From the NCBI GenBank assembly GCA_916048095.2, contig OU696578.1:4384826-4448825 (forward strand): 64,000 bases of DNA, given 5' to 3'. The notes beneath the pieces were generated by a model. The model made no database searches and was not told the origin of the DNA. It worked only from the letters and a program-made list of their open reading frames with translations. Made by a program: the position numbers and the translations under genes. This DNA comes from Sacculina carcini (taxonomy: Eukaryota > Arthropoda > Thecostraca > Sacculinidae). This document shows positions 10,202 to 21,895 of this stretch, piece by piece (within the stretch, counting starts at the first letter, position 1; each line of letters begins with the position of its first letter).

Positions 10202-11456
10202 GTGTCCCACCCTCCTTGGTCCATTTTCTATCAGCTACTTCTCGGCCACCATTTGGCGTATCTGCTAACAATTTATACCATCACGTTGGAAATTTTCATT
10301 CATTCATTCATTTCAAACATTCAATTTTACCGTGTGGAATGAATCCATATACAAAACTCACGGGCTTGACTTTAAGATCCAGACTCACTAATGTAAATGT
10401 GACTTAAATGGTGTATAATTATATCACATTATGCAACAAATGTGAAATTAGCTGCCTTACAGTTTGGTTCCGATACTATATTGGCGGGTTGAGAGGAAAG
10501 TATCGGTTGGCCGCGTGCTTGGGACCCCTGGGGTAGATAATCTCAGTCTGCTGATTACAAATTATGATCGAATCAGTATATTTTGTGATCACAAACTAAT
10601 AAGTTCAATCACCTCAGACTAGGCTGAGTGCGAACAAGGTTGAATGGTTGGGTTGGGTTGGGTAGGTTTGACTCAGGTTATATTGGGTTCTAATGATAGC
10701 GGAACATAAATAAATTTTAGCAATAAATATTATAGCGGTAAAAGTAAAATAGTACTTAAGCAAATGATGTTGGGGAATGATGTTAAGTAATAAATATAGT
10801 CATCATCTTTCATTGTTTTTTTCGTGTTTGTGTTCTGAATTATACCACACGACGGGCAGATTTATATATCAGGCGGGTTGAGGGATAATATTTGTCAAAA
10901 TATTAACGAAAATATTCACATTTAGACTTTTCTATTGGTTAAGATATTTATAGGTTACATTTTTTGCTTTTCAATTTTTATTCATTATATTTTATGGATT
11001 TAATATGAATTTTGTTGTATGAATTGTTCCGCACGACGGGCGGGCTTAAAAAAGTGTTTACATTTTTTAGTTAATATTTTCAAATGGTTCATTTAAAAAA
11101 AGGTAATTTTTTAACAAATATAAATGCTCCGCGGGCAGCAACTATAGACAATAGAACGTTCAATTTCCCCTGTAGAATTAATCCATACACAAGACCAATG
11201 GATTTGATTTCAAGATCCAGAACGAATCGTGTTCGAGTTCTGAATTATTCAGCACGACGGGCGGGTGTGAAAATGACTAAGGCGGACTGAGGGGAAATAT
11301 TTTGTCGAAATAAAAATAATTAAACTTATAATTTTCAATCGATTAATATTTTAATAGTGTCCCCTATTTCATTTTTAATTTTCCATATTTTTTATTAATT
11401 GAATATGAATTTCATGTTATGAATTACTCCGCACAACGGGCGGGTTTTAATGCTAG
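8593..11456 (+). mobile_element. Non-autonomous Helitron with verified insertion site
   Basis: This 2864-bp insert starts TCTATATATATAAAAG and ends GGTTTTAATGCTAG, and lies exactly between A (8592) and T (11457). The paralogous site at 58930/58931 is intact and empty with no target duplication. These are the rules of Helitrons: 5'-TC, 3'-CTRR, insertion between A and T. A GC-rich 3' segment, CCGCACAACGGGCGGG, with potential to pair CCGC/GCGG, lies about 12 bases before the end. Just inside the 5' end is a (TG)n tract (8619-8692), then a conserved TTGGTCCATTTTCTATCAGC block. The interior holds tandem units of about 400 bp (9420-10110) and several further copies of the 3' motif. No Rep/helicase frame is visible, so it is non-autonomous. 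Confidence 0.93.
8619..8692. repeat. (TG)n tract at Helitron 5' end
   Basis: An uninterrupted TG run beginning about 26 bases inside the Helitron terminus. The same position holds TG runs of different length at 15207, 37225 and 42140, and a CTGT tetranucleotide run at 10170-10200. Confidence 0.95.
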
Positions 11457-12440
11457 TAACTATATAAAATGCAAGAGCAGACATCAAATTATCTCATCTA
11501 GGTATTCCCCTCTGTACGCTGCACCATAATATACTTCTACGCTGGAGGGGAATGGCTTGAGGTTCTGCGTAGTAAATTTCTCCATGGCTGAGTGAGTCGC
11601 ATGTTCCAAAGTCCTGGTTCGCATCTCAACCAGGTTTGTGCCAGCTTGTCCTCTCCTCGCAGCCGATATTTCTGGAATGACTCTGCGGAGTTCTTCTTTG
11701 ACAGATGATTTGAAGGAGCTCCACAGAAATTCAATCGGGTTCAGTAAGTATGAATACGTTGCCAGTCTCAGCAGCCTGACATCTTCATCTGGCTGAATCC
11801 TGACATCACACAGACACCTACAGAAACATCACACTTTCAGAGACAACAACAATGTATTTGTATAGCGCTGAAACCAGAGCCGTAGCAACCGCCCCCGTAC
11901 CCCCCGGCCGGGGGGGCCCCCGAATGTTGATGGGCCCCTTTGCTTCACGTACTATGTGATTCTATCTAATAAATGCATTCAATATTCACAATGGGTGCCC
12001 CAAGTGTTGCCTTCGGGGGGGGGGGGGGGGGGCACAATTCCTCGCAACGGCTCTGGCTGACACAGAAACAAGCGCGAAAGAGACAACAATGAGAAACAGC
12101 AGTACACAATATCAAGATGTGAGAAAAGAAGTAGAAAATTCACAGAAAGGAAAAAAATATAATAATGGAATACGGAGGAGACGGAGACGGAATATAGACG
12201 GTACATTTCGTCTTATGGCAAGTGTTCAGGCAAGCCACCTAGACTACTACTACTACTCTATATACCATTTACAAGTCAAAAATGCAAGTCCGAAATGCAT
12301 GACTCGCACGGGAATCGTGGAAATGTGTGTATCACCGCTATAAATGTTTGACAAAGATTGCCCTGTCCTCTGGTGGCAACAAGATACATTAGCCACAAGT
12401 ACTCGATTCTTGTCTATAGTCCTATTCGGTCTCATATAAC
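11457..12440. repeat. Duplicated non-coding block S (copy 1, right part)
   Basis: Continues the block interrupted by the Helitron and is colinear with 58931-59745. It includes the transposase fragment, a CCCCCGGCCGGGGGG-rich stretch near 11905, and a poly-G run at 12015-12032 that is shorter in the other copy. From about 12280 it matches 61420-61580 instead. Confidence 0.8.
11484..11812 (-). pseudogene. Tc1/mariner-like (DDE_3) transposase, C-terminal fragment
   Basis: Hand translation of the minus strand gives an open run of about 108 codons ending at TGA (11484-11486). It contains DEDVRLLRLATYSYLLNPIE, the region holding the third catalytic acidic residue (E of NPIE) of IS630/Tc1/mariner DDE transposases, followed by FLWSSFK. 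The N-terminal HTH and the first two catalytic residues are missing here. They are found in separate pieces at 20955 and 55251. A paralogous copy is at 58958-59286. As a fragment it cannot transpose. Confidence 0.8.
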
Positions 12441-12737
12441 AGGGTTTCTTAGCCTTTCGATGATCCCATACCCCCAATGGATTGCCGAATATGGTCCATT
12501 CCACCTTTATTTGACTGTTCAAATAATTTTAACCAATCCGATTATTTTCCAGTATGTTTTCTAAATCCACGAGTATTTTAATTTTCTTGAATATATTATA
12601 CTTTAGATACGGATTACTAGTAAAACTTAGCCATTGATAATTTCAATATTTATAAGCCATTAATCATTTATGCCAGTGCCCAGAAATCGAGTCCCATACC
12701 CCGAAGTGGTATGAAAATCCCCGGTTAAAAAACCCTG
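12440..12737. mobile_element. MITE-like repeat with CAGGGTTT ends
   Basis: About 298 bp, starting CAGGGTTTCTTAGCC and ending GGTTAAAAAACCCTG, an imperfect terminal inverted repeat reminiscent of hAT MITEs. A clear 8-bp target duplication is not seen (flanks share only TCATA). Left-truncated copies are at about 21896-22189 and 62305-62597, and an inverted 3' end at about 20640-20760. Confidence 0.5.
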
Positions 12738-13062
12738 TCATAAGTGTCAAGTTCAAAATCAATCTTTGCCATTTGGTTATATGCTAACACCATCACACAT
12801 TCATAGAAAAACTGAGTGATTGCGGTGTTATGCTTGTTTACATGTACTGTTCTCAACATCGTAATATACAATTAATTGCAGAAAAATTGTGTGCACCGCT
12901 GTAAATGTCCTTCTGAACAATAATTGTTGTGACAAATTCATCTACGATTAATCATAAACAATGGAAGCGTATTTACTGTTTTATGCCTGTGTGGGCTTAT
13001 TATATATTCAGTTCATAATATATTCCATTTGCAATTGTATTTGAAGCTTCTTATGTTGGTAA

Positions 13063-13152
13063 ACCCAAATTATACCCAAATTATACCCAAATTATACCCA
13101 AATTATACCCAAATTATACCCAAATTATACCCAAATTATACCCAAATTATAC
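13063..13152. repeat. 11-bp minisatellite (ACCCAAATTAT)n
   Basis: Eight consecutive 11-bp units. The paralogous sites have only two to three imperfect units (22512-22550) and about one (62830-62845), so the array expanded or contracted after duplication. Confidence 0.95.
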
Positions 13153-13754
13153 TCCAAATACAGCTGTAATTGATGCTACAAGTGAAACAACCACGCGATC
13201 CAAGTCAAAATTGCGTACTTCCCGCTGTATCGGGCCCGAAATCTGCATGTCCAAGGTGACAGGGTGTAGATATATTTTAGGAAAAATTATTGTCATTTTT
13301 GGCTTTTTCAGGCCATTTTAAGGTGACTTTTTCTATCAAATCCACAGCACACCTACAGCAAATCACTTGCAATACGCCGAAAACTATACGCGTCACTCAA
13401 CACATACTCCGCGTCTCTCCCCATCGCATTGTGGCGTGCACATCTGTATAGTTTTGTGTTTACTTGTGATTTGTTTTTCGAGTAATTTAATTCCTTTTGA
13501 TTTGGTGTAACGTGCATTTTTCTGTTATAACTTTGCGTTACCGTATTTGCGTTGTGTATTTGCGTTGATTTTGCGTGATTCATGTTTCGATGTTTTGTGC
13601 TATATGCTTTGTGCCTAGTGACTACCGTTTGCCCGGTGCTAAATTTAATTGGTAAATTTAGAGCATCTGAGAGTGCTGACATTTGCTCACGCACTTAGCA
13701 ACAGCGTTTGCAAGCACAGAGCGGAGTCATACCGTATATTTGGTATGCGCACCG

Positions 13755-13809
13755 GTTCGAGAATTTTCTAGAACCACGCGATTATAGGTCATGTGTGTAC
13801 GTATAAAAA
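13755..13809 (+). promoter_or_regulatory. Heat-shock element plus TATA box (copy 1)
   Basis: Four contiguous alternating pentamers, gTTCg-aGAAt-tTTCt-aGAAc, at 13755-13774 form a perfect HSE, the binding site of HSF trimers. A TATAAAAA box follows at 13802-13809, 27 bases on, so a start site near 13830-13840 is expected. The predicted transcript runs rightward and starts with an 18-codon frame (MADTLNISS...). The same arrangement is present at 23150-23204 and 63449-63503. Confidence 0.7.
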
Positions 13810-13943
13810 TGCGCCTGTGTTTCGTATCAATGGCAGATACGCTAAACATTTCGAGTCTGGCAGAGCTACTCTCTGTGTCTCGGTAGCTTGGTGTATTCTG
13901 TCACTCGGGTATTGCACAACGCTAGAGTGAAGTGGGTATTCCT

Positions 13944-15181
13944 ACGTTTTGAGCACTCGCGGTTGTGCTAGAATTGCATGCTTCATGAGCTTCAACTGTC
14001 ACCTTACTGGCGATTTGGAAGCGCTAAAAATCACAAATAGTTGCGCTAATAAGCTTAGCTCAATGGTTCGCTAATATCGTCAATTATAAATAATAGGGTA
14101 ATCAAATTAAACATTGAAATCACTTCTTAACATTACACCTTCGGAGTTTCACGTTTTCGTTTTTACTTGATGCATTTTGAGCATTGGCGGTTGGGTTAAG
14201 ATTGTTTCACATGCTTATCTAGTCTGTCGAGTTTATCGCACCGATGCCTGGTAGTGACATTTAAATATACAATATAATTTGAAATTCTCACTTGATGTTA
14301 ATTTTCTTTAATGTTTCAAGGTCTAAATGAATTTTGCAGATATAACATCATCTGATTATGCGGTAATTATATTCAAGTACTGTTGATCTAACTAGTTGCT
14401 CTAGGTTTGCTCGATAAAGTATAAAAATTAATATTTAATTTTATTGCACAAATGCACATGTCTATATCACAGTTTTATGTCTGTATTTTATTTTATATGT
14501 ACAGACATATGGAATATAATGACAGACAAAAAATATAATACAGACATAAAACTGTGATATAGACACCTGCATTTGTGCAATAGAATTAAACATTAATGAA
14601 CATTAAACATTGTGTCTATGCATATGTGCCCGTATGTCGTGCTATGCACACGCAGTATGTCTAGCACCACACACGGACACAATATTCACACGCCTTCCAT
14701 ATGCATACGTATCGAGTTTATGTTGACAATGCATCAACATTTTATGCATTGTACACATTAAGAACTGAATATTATTCTTGATAGTGTGAAATAATTGTTC
14801 TAAAAATTCAAAATTGTCCTAAATCGATATAGTTGATCTTAAAAATAAAAATTTGCGCTAAAACAAAAAGTTGCATTTATAACGTATTTTATATTTACCT
14901 CAGATCAATAAGATATAGATTTTTGGGCTCCTTTTGACAAGCATATTATATGATAAAAAAGTTGCATTTGCAACAAATGGTCACTCTAGTGGACATTGGA
15001 CTAACGGCAATTCAGTTGTATATACAATCCACTAGTATTCCTATCCACTTCAATTCACTAGTATTCCTTCTATAATACTAGTATTTCGGAAGTGTGTGTT
15101 TTTGATCTTCTGTAGGAGCTCACTTTTGTTGAGACTGATTATGACGATACAATGATGATGCATCATGATACAATGTGCATA
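13944..15181. other. Non-coding AT-rich interval
   Basis: No coding region is supported. It holds the hairpin at 14431-14593 and, at 14610-14675, a sequence (TGTCTATGCATATGTGCCCG...) that recurs at 33267-33328. Confidence 0.6.
14431..14593. repeat. Hairpin (inverted repeat), MITE-like
   Basis: Arms of about 60 bases (TGTCTATATCACAGTTTTAT and its complement, with further matching flanks including TTGCACAAATGCA) surround a loop of about 45 bases. Such a near-perfect AT-rich hairpin fits a small MITE or a folded transposon remnant. Confidence 0.7.
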
Positions 15182-18100
15182 TCTATATATATAAAAGAGA
15201 TCCTCTGTGTGTGTGTGTGTGTGTGTGTGTTTGTCCCACCCTTCTTGGTCCATTTTCTATCAGCTGCTACTCGGCCATCACTCGGCGTACTCGCTAAAAA
15301 TTTGTACCATCACGTTGGAAATTTTCTTGTCTACACTTAACATTAAATTTTAAATTTTAAAAATGGAACAAAAAAAAGTTATAGCGGTAAATACAAAATG
15401 AACCCTGAAAAATGCTAATATTTTGTTCAATTTTCTGAAGATTACTCCTCCTAAACCAGCAATGGTACAACTATACGAATTATACCACTGTGTAGAAAAT
15501 TTTATGTTCTACTCAACGAATTATAATTTATACCCAAAAATTAAATAAAAAACATGTAAAATGGAAAAAAATTCAATCTACATTCAAAATTTTATTTAAA
15601 CTCCACGCGTCAGATTTTCTATATTTTTTTTCTATTTCTCAAAAACTAATTATCACACATCTAAATAAATAACACCATCATGCTGGGAATTTCGCTTGAT
15701 ACAACACGGTTTAACGTTTAATTTTCCAAAGTGTATTAAAAAAAGTTACTGCGGTGTGAAGTGTAAATGACAAAGTCAAAAAGGCAAAATTGGCACACAA
15801 AAACGTGAATATTTTGGTCAATATTCCGCGTATGTCGTGTGCGTTTGTGTGTATGTATTTGAGTGATTGACTTTGTATGTTCGACTGTATGGAATGACAG
15901 TGGCGCGATCCCTTAGCTGTCTGCTGATTGGCCGGTGTCATCACTGACAAGGTGATAAATAGGACCGGCAGTGGTTCCGGGTGGGCAGTTCGTGTGAGTC
16001 CGTGGTGGTGTTGCGTTGTGCGTGTTTTTCTGTGTAGTGGACGTTTGTAAAGTGTTTTTGCGTAGTCAGCAAGCTGGATGTGTATTGTCAACTTTAATAT
16101 ATATATGTCTGTCTAACTTTCCAACACACACATCTAAATAAATAATACCATCATGCTGGGAATTTTGTTTTCTACAACACGGTATAATTTTTAATCTTCC
16201 AAAGTGTATTAAAAAAAGTTACGGCGGTGTGAAGTGTAAATGACAAAGTCAAAAAGGCAAAATTAGCACAAAAAAACGTGAATATTTTGGTCAATATTTC
16301 GCTATCTATTCCTCATAAACCAGCAATGGTACAGCTATGAAAATCATACTATTGTGTAGATAATTATGTGTTCTACAAGAAAAGTTATAATTTTACCCAC
16401 AAATGATACAAAAAACGTGTAAAATTGGCAAAGTTCTCAAATACATCCAAAATTACACTTGAACACCGGGTGACTAAAATTAATTCATTTTTCTACTATT
16501 TCTCAGTAACTGTTTGTTATATATAAAAATAACTTATACCATCGTGCTAGAAATTTTGTTTTCTACAATACGGTAGAATTTTTAATTTTCCAAAGTGTAT
16601 CCGAAGGAAGTTACGGCGGTGTAAATTCAATAGGAAATATTGCCAATTTGACAGCTATTATGCGCACTTGCAATTACACAGGAATATAATACTGTGTAGA
16701 TAATTTTGTGTTCTACAAGATAAGTTATAATTTATACCCAAAGATGATACAAAAAACGTGTAAAATTGACAAAATTATCAAATATATCCAAAATTACACT
16801 TGAACACCGGGCGACTAAAATTAATTCATTTTTCTACTATTTATCAGTAACTGTTTGTTACACATAAAAATAAATTATACCATCGTGCTAGAAAGCTTGT
16901 TTTCTACAATACGGTATACATTTAATTTTCCAAAGTGTATCTGAAGGAAGTTACGGCGGTGTAATGTAAAATTGTCATGTTGCCAATTTGACAGCTATTA
17001 TGCGCACTTGCGATTACACATGAATATACACTGACTTAATTTCACTGAAGTCCAATCACAATTTACGCACTTGCGATTACACAGGAATATACTACTGTGT
17101 AGATAATTTTGTGTTCTACAAGATAAGCTATAATTTATACCCACAAATGATACAAAAAACGTGTAAAATTGGCAAAATTCTCAAATATATCCAAAATTAC
17201 ACTTGAACACCGGGCGACTAAAATTAATTGATTTTTCTACTATTTCTCAGTAACTATTTGTTATACATCAAAATAAATAATACCATCGTGCTAGAAATCT
17301 TGTTTTCTACAATACGGTATAATTTGTAATTTTCCAAAAAATATCTGAAGGAAGTTTCAGCGGTGTAAAGTCAAAAGGAAATATTGCCAATTTGACAGCT
17401 ATTATGCGCACTTGCTATTACACAGGGATATACTACTCTGTAGATAATTTTGTGTTCTACAAGATAAGCTTTAATTTATACCCACAAATGACACAAAAAA
17501 ACATGTAAAAGTGGCAAATTTCTCAAATACATCCAAAATTACACTTGAACATCGGGCGACTAAAATTAATTCATTTTTCTACTATTTCTCAGTAACTATT
17601 TGTTATACATAAAAATAAATTATACCATCGTGCTAGAAATCTTGTTTTCTACAATACGGTATAATTTGTAATTTTCCTAAGTGTATCTGAAGGAAGTTAC
17701 GGCGGTGTAAATTGAAAAAGACATATTGCCAATTTGACAGCTATTATGCGCACTTGCGATTACACAGGAATATACACCGATTAAATTTCACTGAAGCCCA
17801 ACCACAATTAAAAATGCATCATATTTGCTCCAAGCATGGATGGTGTGGTTTTATTTGGTACAGTTTAATTAATGCTACACTATACTGAATAGAAAGTCTT
17901 TATTGTCCTCAATATTTACACATTAATTGTTCCGCACGACGGGCGGATAAAATGCTACTGGGAACAAAGTAAACTACTGAATTTTACTGTGTAATTTAAT
18001 TGGTTTAATTTCAAGCTGCATACGCTTAAGTTGCATAAGGATACGGGTTGTAATATCATGCAATGCCAACTATATGCATATGCTGTTTTAGCGGAAGCAT

Positions 18101-20543
18101 TAATCTGGAATTATAGAGATGACCGAAAGTTTCATTGTTTTGATAGTGTTACACTTCTGAATTACTACAAACGAAGGACGGGTGTGAATTTGAGCAGTGT
18201 TGAGGGAAGAACATCGTCAATAATTAAAACAAGAATTTACAAATTTGACTTCTTCTGTTGGTCGTTTTTCATCAATTTTGTTTGTGTTTGTTTCGTGTTT
18301 GAGTTCTGAATTATTCCGCACGACGGGCAGCTTTAAATATGAGGCTGGTTGTGGAAAAACATGTTTTCTAAATTGAAACATAAATTTCACATTTAGACTT
18401 TTATATTGGCTAAAACTTTCCTATGGGTTTGATTTTCTTTTTCAGTTTTCACTAATGTTTTTATGAATTGAATATTAATTATATTTTATGAACTGTTCCG
18501 CACGACGGGCGGGCTTAAATGTATCTATAAAGAGTGGGTAAAATTATAGCGAGGTATATGATATTTTGCTAGCAGTAAATATTCTAGCGATAAAAGTAGA
18601 ATAGCTCTTAAGCAAATGATTTTGGAGAATGATGTGAACCTTTAAATATATTTTGCGATCTGATGATATATGTATTAGGAATAATACGTAGCAGAATATA
18701 GATTGCATAATATAATATCGGCTGTAATATCAAGGGCTGTAATATCGGTGTAATCCAAAAAATAACAACTGTATTAATATGATGCATTAGTGGAAGCATT
18801 AACCGGGAATTATGAGATAATATGATAATGGTGTATAATTATATCGCATTATGTAACGAATGTGAATTTAGCTGCCTTACAGTTTGGTTCCGATACTATA
18901 TTGGCGGGTTGAGAGATAAGTATTGGTGGCCGCGTGCTTGGGACCCCTGGGGTAGATAATCTCAGTCTTCTGATTACAAATTATGATCGAATCAGTATGT
19001 TTTGTGATCACAAACTAATAACTTAAATCACCTCAGACTAGGCTGAGCTCGGTCAAGATTGAATGGCTGGGTTGGGTTGGGTAGGTTTGACTCAGGTTAT
19101 ATTGGGTTTTAATGATAGCGGAAAAAAAAATATTTTAGCAATAAATATTATAGCGGTAAAAGTAAAATAGTGCTTAGGCAAATGATATTGGGGAATGATG
19201 TTAAGTAATAAATATAGTTTGGAAACATTCTGATGAAAATTTTTCATCATCTTTCATTGTTTGTTTCGTGTTTGTGTTCTGAATTATACCACACGACGGG
19301 CAGATTTATATATCAGGCGGGTTGAGGGATAATATTTGTCAAAATAAGAACAAAAATATGCACATTTAGACTCTTATATTGGTTAAGATATCTATAGGTT
19401 ACATTTTTTGGTTTTCAATTTGTATTCATTAAATTTTATGGATTTGATATGAGTTTTATTGTATGAATTGTTCCGCACGACGGGCGGGTTTAAAAAAGTG
19501 TTTCCATTTTTAGTTCATTTTTTCAAATGGTTAATTTAAGAAAGGTAATTTTTTTAATATAAAAATGCTCCGCGGGCAGCAACTATAGACAATAGAACGT
19601 TCAATTTCCCCTGTAGAATTAATCCATACACAAAACCAATAGATTTGACTTCAAATATGAATTATATTGTATGAATTGTTCCGCACGACGGGCGGGTATA
19701 AACAAAGTTTTTCCATTTTTAGTTCATTTTTTCAAATGATTTATTTAAAAAAAGGTATTTTTTTAATATAAATGCTTCGCGGGCAGCAACTATAGACATT
19801 ATAACGTTCAATTTACCCTGTAGAATTAATCCATACACAACACCAATGGATTTGACTTCAAGATCCAGAACGGATCGTGTTCGAGCACTAAATTATTCAG
19901 CACGACGGGCGGGTGACTCAGGCGGGCTGAGGGGAATATTTTGTCGAAATAAAAATAATTAAACTTATAATTTTCAATTGATTAATATTTTTATGAGTTT
20001 ACCCTAATTTATTTTTAATTTTCCATATTTTTATGAATTGAATATGAATTTTATGTTATGAATTGCTCCGCACAACGGGCGGGTTTTAATGCTATATATA
20101 TACATAAAGAATAAATTATCTGTCTGTCTGTGTATGTATGCTCGAATATGAGGTGACATAATTGCGCTGGTTCATGGTTCGCTGGTTCAATGATCAGGGG
20201 CTTCAAACGCAAACGAAGCGATGGCTCATTTTTATGAAATAAAAATGTCCCGCGGGCAGCAATAAAACGTTCAATTTCACCTGTAGAATATATTCATATA
20301 CAAAACTAATGGATTTGACTTCATGAACCAGAACGGATGGTGTTCGAGTTCTGAATGACTCCGCACGTCGGCCGGGTCTAAATATGAGGGGGGCTGAGTG
20401 AAAATATTTTGTCAAAATAAAATTAAAAATAATGAAATTTAGACTTTTTAATTGATTAAGGTTTTTATGAGTTTGCCTTATTTATTTTTAATTTGCAATA
20501 TTTTTAAGAATTGTTCCGCACAACGGGCGGGTTTTAATGCTAG
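15182..20543 (+). mobile_element. Composite Helitron array
   Basis: The left end, TCTATATATATAAAAGAGATCC, follows A at 15181. The right end, GGTTTTAATGCTAG, precedes T at 20544; both fit Helitron rules. Inside are four to five tandem copies of a unit of about 340 bp (marker GGGCGACTAAAATTAATT at about 16803, 17205 and 17546) and repeated copies of the 3'-end motif CCGCACGACGGGCGGG (about 18315, 18497, 19466, 19677, 19900, 20065, 20515). A further 5'-like start lies near 20093 (ATGCTATATATATACATAAAG). It therefore looks like several family members joined or nested. Short frames inside show no Rep/helicase motifs. No empty-site copy is available here. Confidence 0.75.
15833..16126 (+). mobile_element. 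LTR-like fragment inside the Helitron array
   Basis: A GC-richer 294-bp block that interrupts the Helitron sequence. It starts TGTCGTGTGC, ends TTTCCAACA, and carries ATTGG (about 15929) and a GATAAATA box (about 15953) followed by a GC-rich start region. The Helitron sequence on its left and right is not contiguous (the right side repeats DNA from about 15655), so a target duplication cannot be tested. Confidence 0.4.
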
Positions 20544-20954
20544 TAATCAATATAGTAGGCTAAGTACTATAAGTAACTAAGTAGGCTAAGTACAAATTAG
20601 TACAATATAATCAAATGGCAAAGATTGATTTTGAACTTGACACTTATGACAGGGGTTTTTAACCGGGGTTTTTTATACCACTTCGGGGTATGGAACTCGA
20701 TTTCTGGGCACTGGCATGAATGATTAATGGCTTATAAATATTGAAATTATCAATGTTAAAGTTAAGTACTAGTAATCCGAACAACTTCAACGCGTCGAAT
20801 TAGTGTAGCAAGTGTGGCAGTTTCTCGGTTGTTAGTGTGTGTTGGATTAATTTAGATAATTGTAATTGCATTCAATATTTGAAATTTAAAGTTGAGATAT
20901 GTAATATAACAAGATATGTGCGGCCGACAGAGCACTTGTGCTCAAGGCGCACAA

Positions 20955-21300
20955 ATGAGGGTAAATTGGAAGGATGTGGCCCACTCATTGGGAGTCAACA
21001 GCAGCACAGCGTATAAGTGGTTGATAAAAGGAACAATTCAAGCAAAACCAAAAGGTGGCTCAAAGTCAATAAAAACTGCAGAAATGATTGATAATATTTT
21101 GTCCACGATTAAGGAGAATCCGTCGATCACGTTGCGCGAGCTGAAAGACATGATCCAGGCAGAGTTAAATGTACAAGTGTGCATTAATACAATAAAAAAT
21201 TGGATGGATGGATAGCTGATAACTCTGAAGGATGTGAGGCCCTGCATGCAAAATATGAACCGTGCAGAAGTAAACGAAGGAAGAAAAGTGTACATCAATA
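20955..21300 (+). pseudogene. Tc1/mariner-like transposase, N-terminal (HTH) fragment, copy 1
   Basis: The frame from ATG 20955 encodes a helix-turn-helix DNA-binding start (MRVNWKDVAHSLGVNSSTAY) and a second helical domain (NPSITLRELKDMIQAELNV), typical of IS630/Tc1/mariner transposases. The frame then breaks at TGGATGG-ATAG (about 21213). The continuation (LKDVRPCMQNM, then AEVNEGRKVYIN) is in another frame and runs into the assembly gap at 21301. It is nearly identical to 55251-55640, which shares the frame break, so the source copy was already broken. Confidence 0.85.
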
Positions 21301-21500
21301 NNNNNNNNNNNNNNNNNNNNNNNNNNNNNNNNNNNNNNNNNNNNNNNNNNNNNNNNNNNNNNNNNNNNNNNNNNNNNNNNNNNNNNNNNNNNNNNNNNNN
21401 NNNNNNNNNNNNNNNNNNNNNNNNNNNNNNNNNNNNNNNNNNNNNNNNNNNNNNNNNNNNNNNNNNNNNNNNNNNNNNNNNNNNNNNNNNNNNNNNNNNN
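21301..21500. other. Assembly gap (200 N)
   Basis: Two hundred undetermined bases. The round length suggests a placeholder. Transposase sequence runs in from the left, and an inverted transposase fragment follows on the right. Confidence 1.
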
Positions 21501-21546
21501 TGTATCCTGACAACAGATTAATGATTGCATCAACATAAAGACGGAT

Positions 21547-21655
21547 ACGGATGAATACGGTGCCGGCCTCAGAAGCCTGACATCTTCATCAAGCTGAATC
21601 ACTGACTCAACGGAGCGATGTGCCGGTGATTTGTCAAATAATGACAACATGGCCG
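21547..21655 (-). pseudogene. DDE transposase fragment (second catalytic region)
   Basis: The minus strand encodes SPAHRSVESVIQLDEDVRLL (then RPAPYS), the region following the second catalytic Asp; the usual DNAPAH is degenerate (DKSPAH). A sibling fragment is at about 60856-60950. It lies in the opposite orientation to the copy-1 N-terminus across the gap. Confidence 0.65.
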
Positions 21656-21880
21656 TCCAACATGATTCGTTCAGAGCCCTTGGGCAATTCAGAGGCCGAG
21701 TGATGCGAGGGGAAAAATGAGAGGAATGAGAGAGCAGGCTAACAAGGTATTGAGGCTGATTGATGCCGTTTAAGAGTTTAAATATGGTACAAGCTAATTT
21801 GTAATGCACACGTGGAATGATGGGCAGCCAATGGAATTTGTAGAGATATTGAGAGGTGTGACAGCAAGGGACAGGAAGCC
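21656..21880 (-). pseudogene. Non-LTR retrotransposon, C-terminal fragment (copy 1)
   Basis: The minus strand encodes the tail of a LINE reverse transcriptase: a LHWLPI-like start, VHYKLACTIFKLLNG, then LVSLLSHSSHFSPRITRPLN. It is cut off before the SFSFFAPRFYNSLP motif that is present in the longer copy at 61896-62290. 5' truncation and fragmentary copies are normal for LINEs. Confidence 0.7.
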
Positions 21881-21895
21881 TTTCTTAGGGAAGCC

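Larger units (their letters stand above)
12738..13943. repeat. Repeat unit R, copy 1 (non-coding)
   Basis: Colinear with about 22190-23335 and 62598-63640. It contains the minisatellite, a 109-codon minus-strand frame with ATG at 13682 (ending 13353) conserved in all three copies, and the heat-shock-type promoter. The frame matches no family I know, and its conservation may only reflect recent duplication, so I do not call it a gene. After 13943 copy 1 diverges from the other two. Confidence 0.85.

Noticed and set aside
13751..13775. tRNA B-box-like GGTTCGA
   Set aside because: No A box or cloverleaf; the sequence is explained by the heat-shock element.
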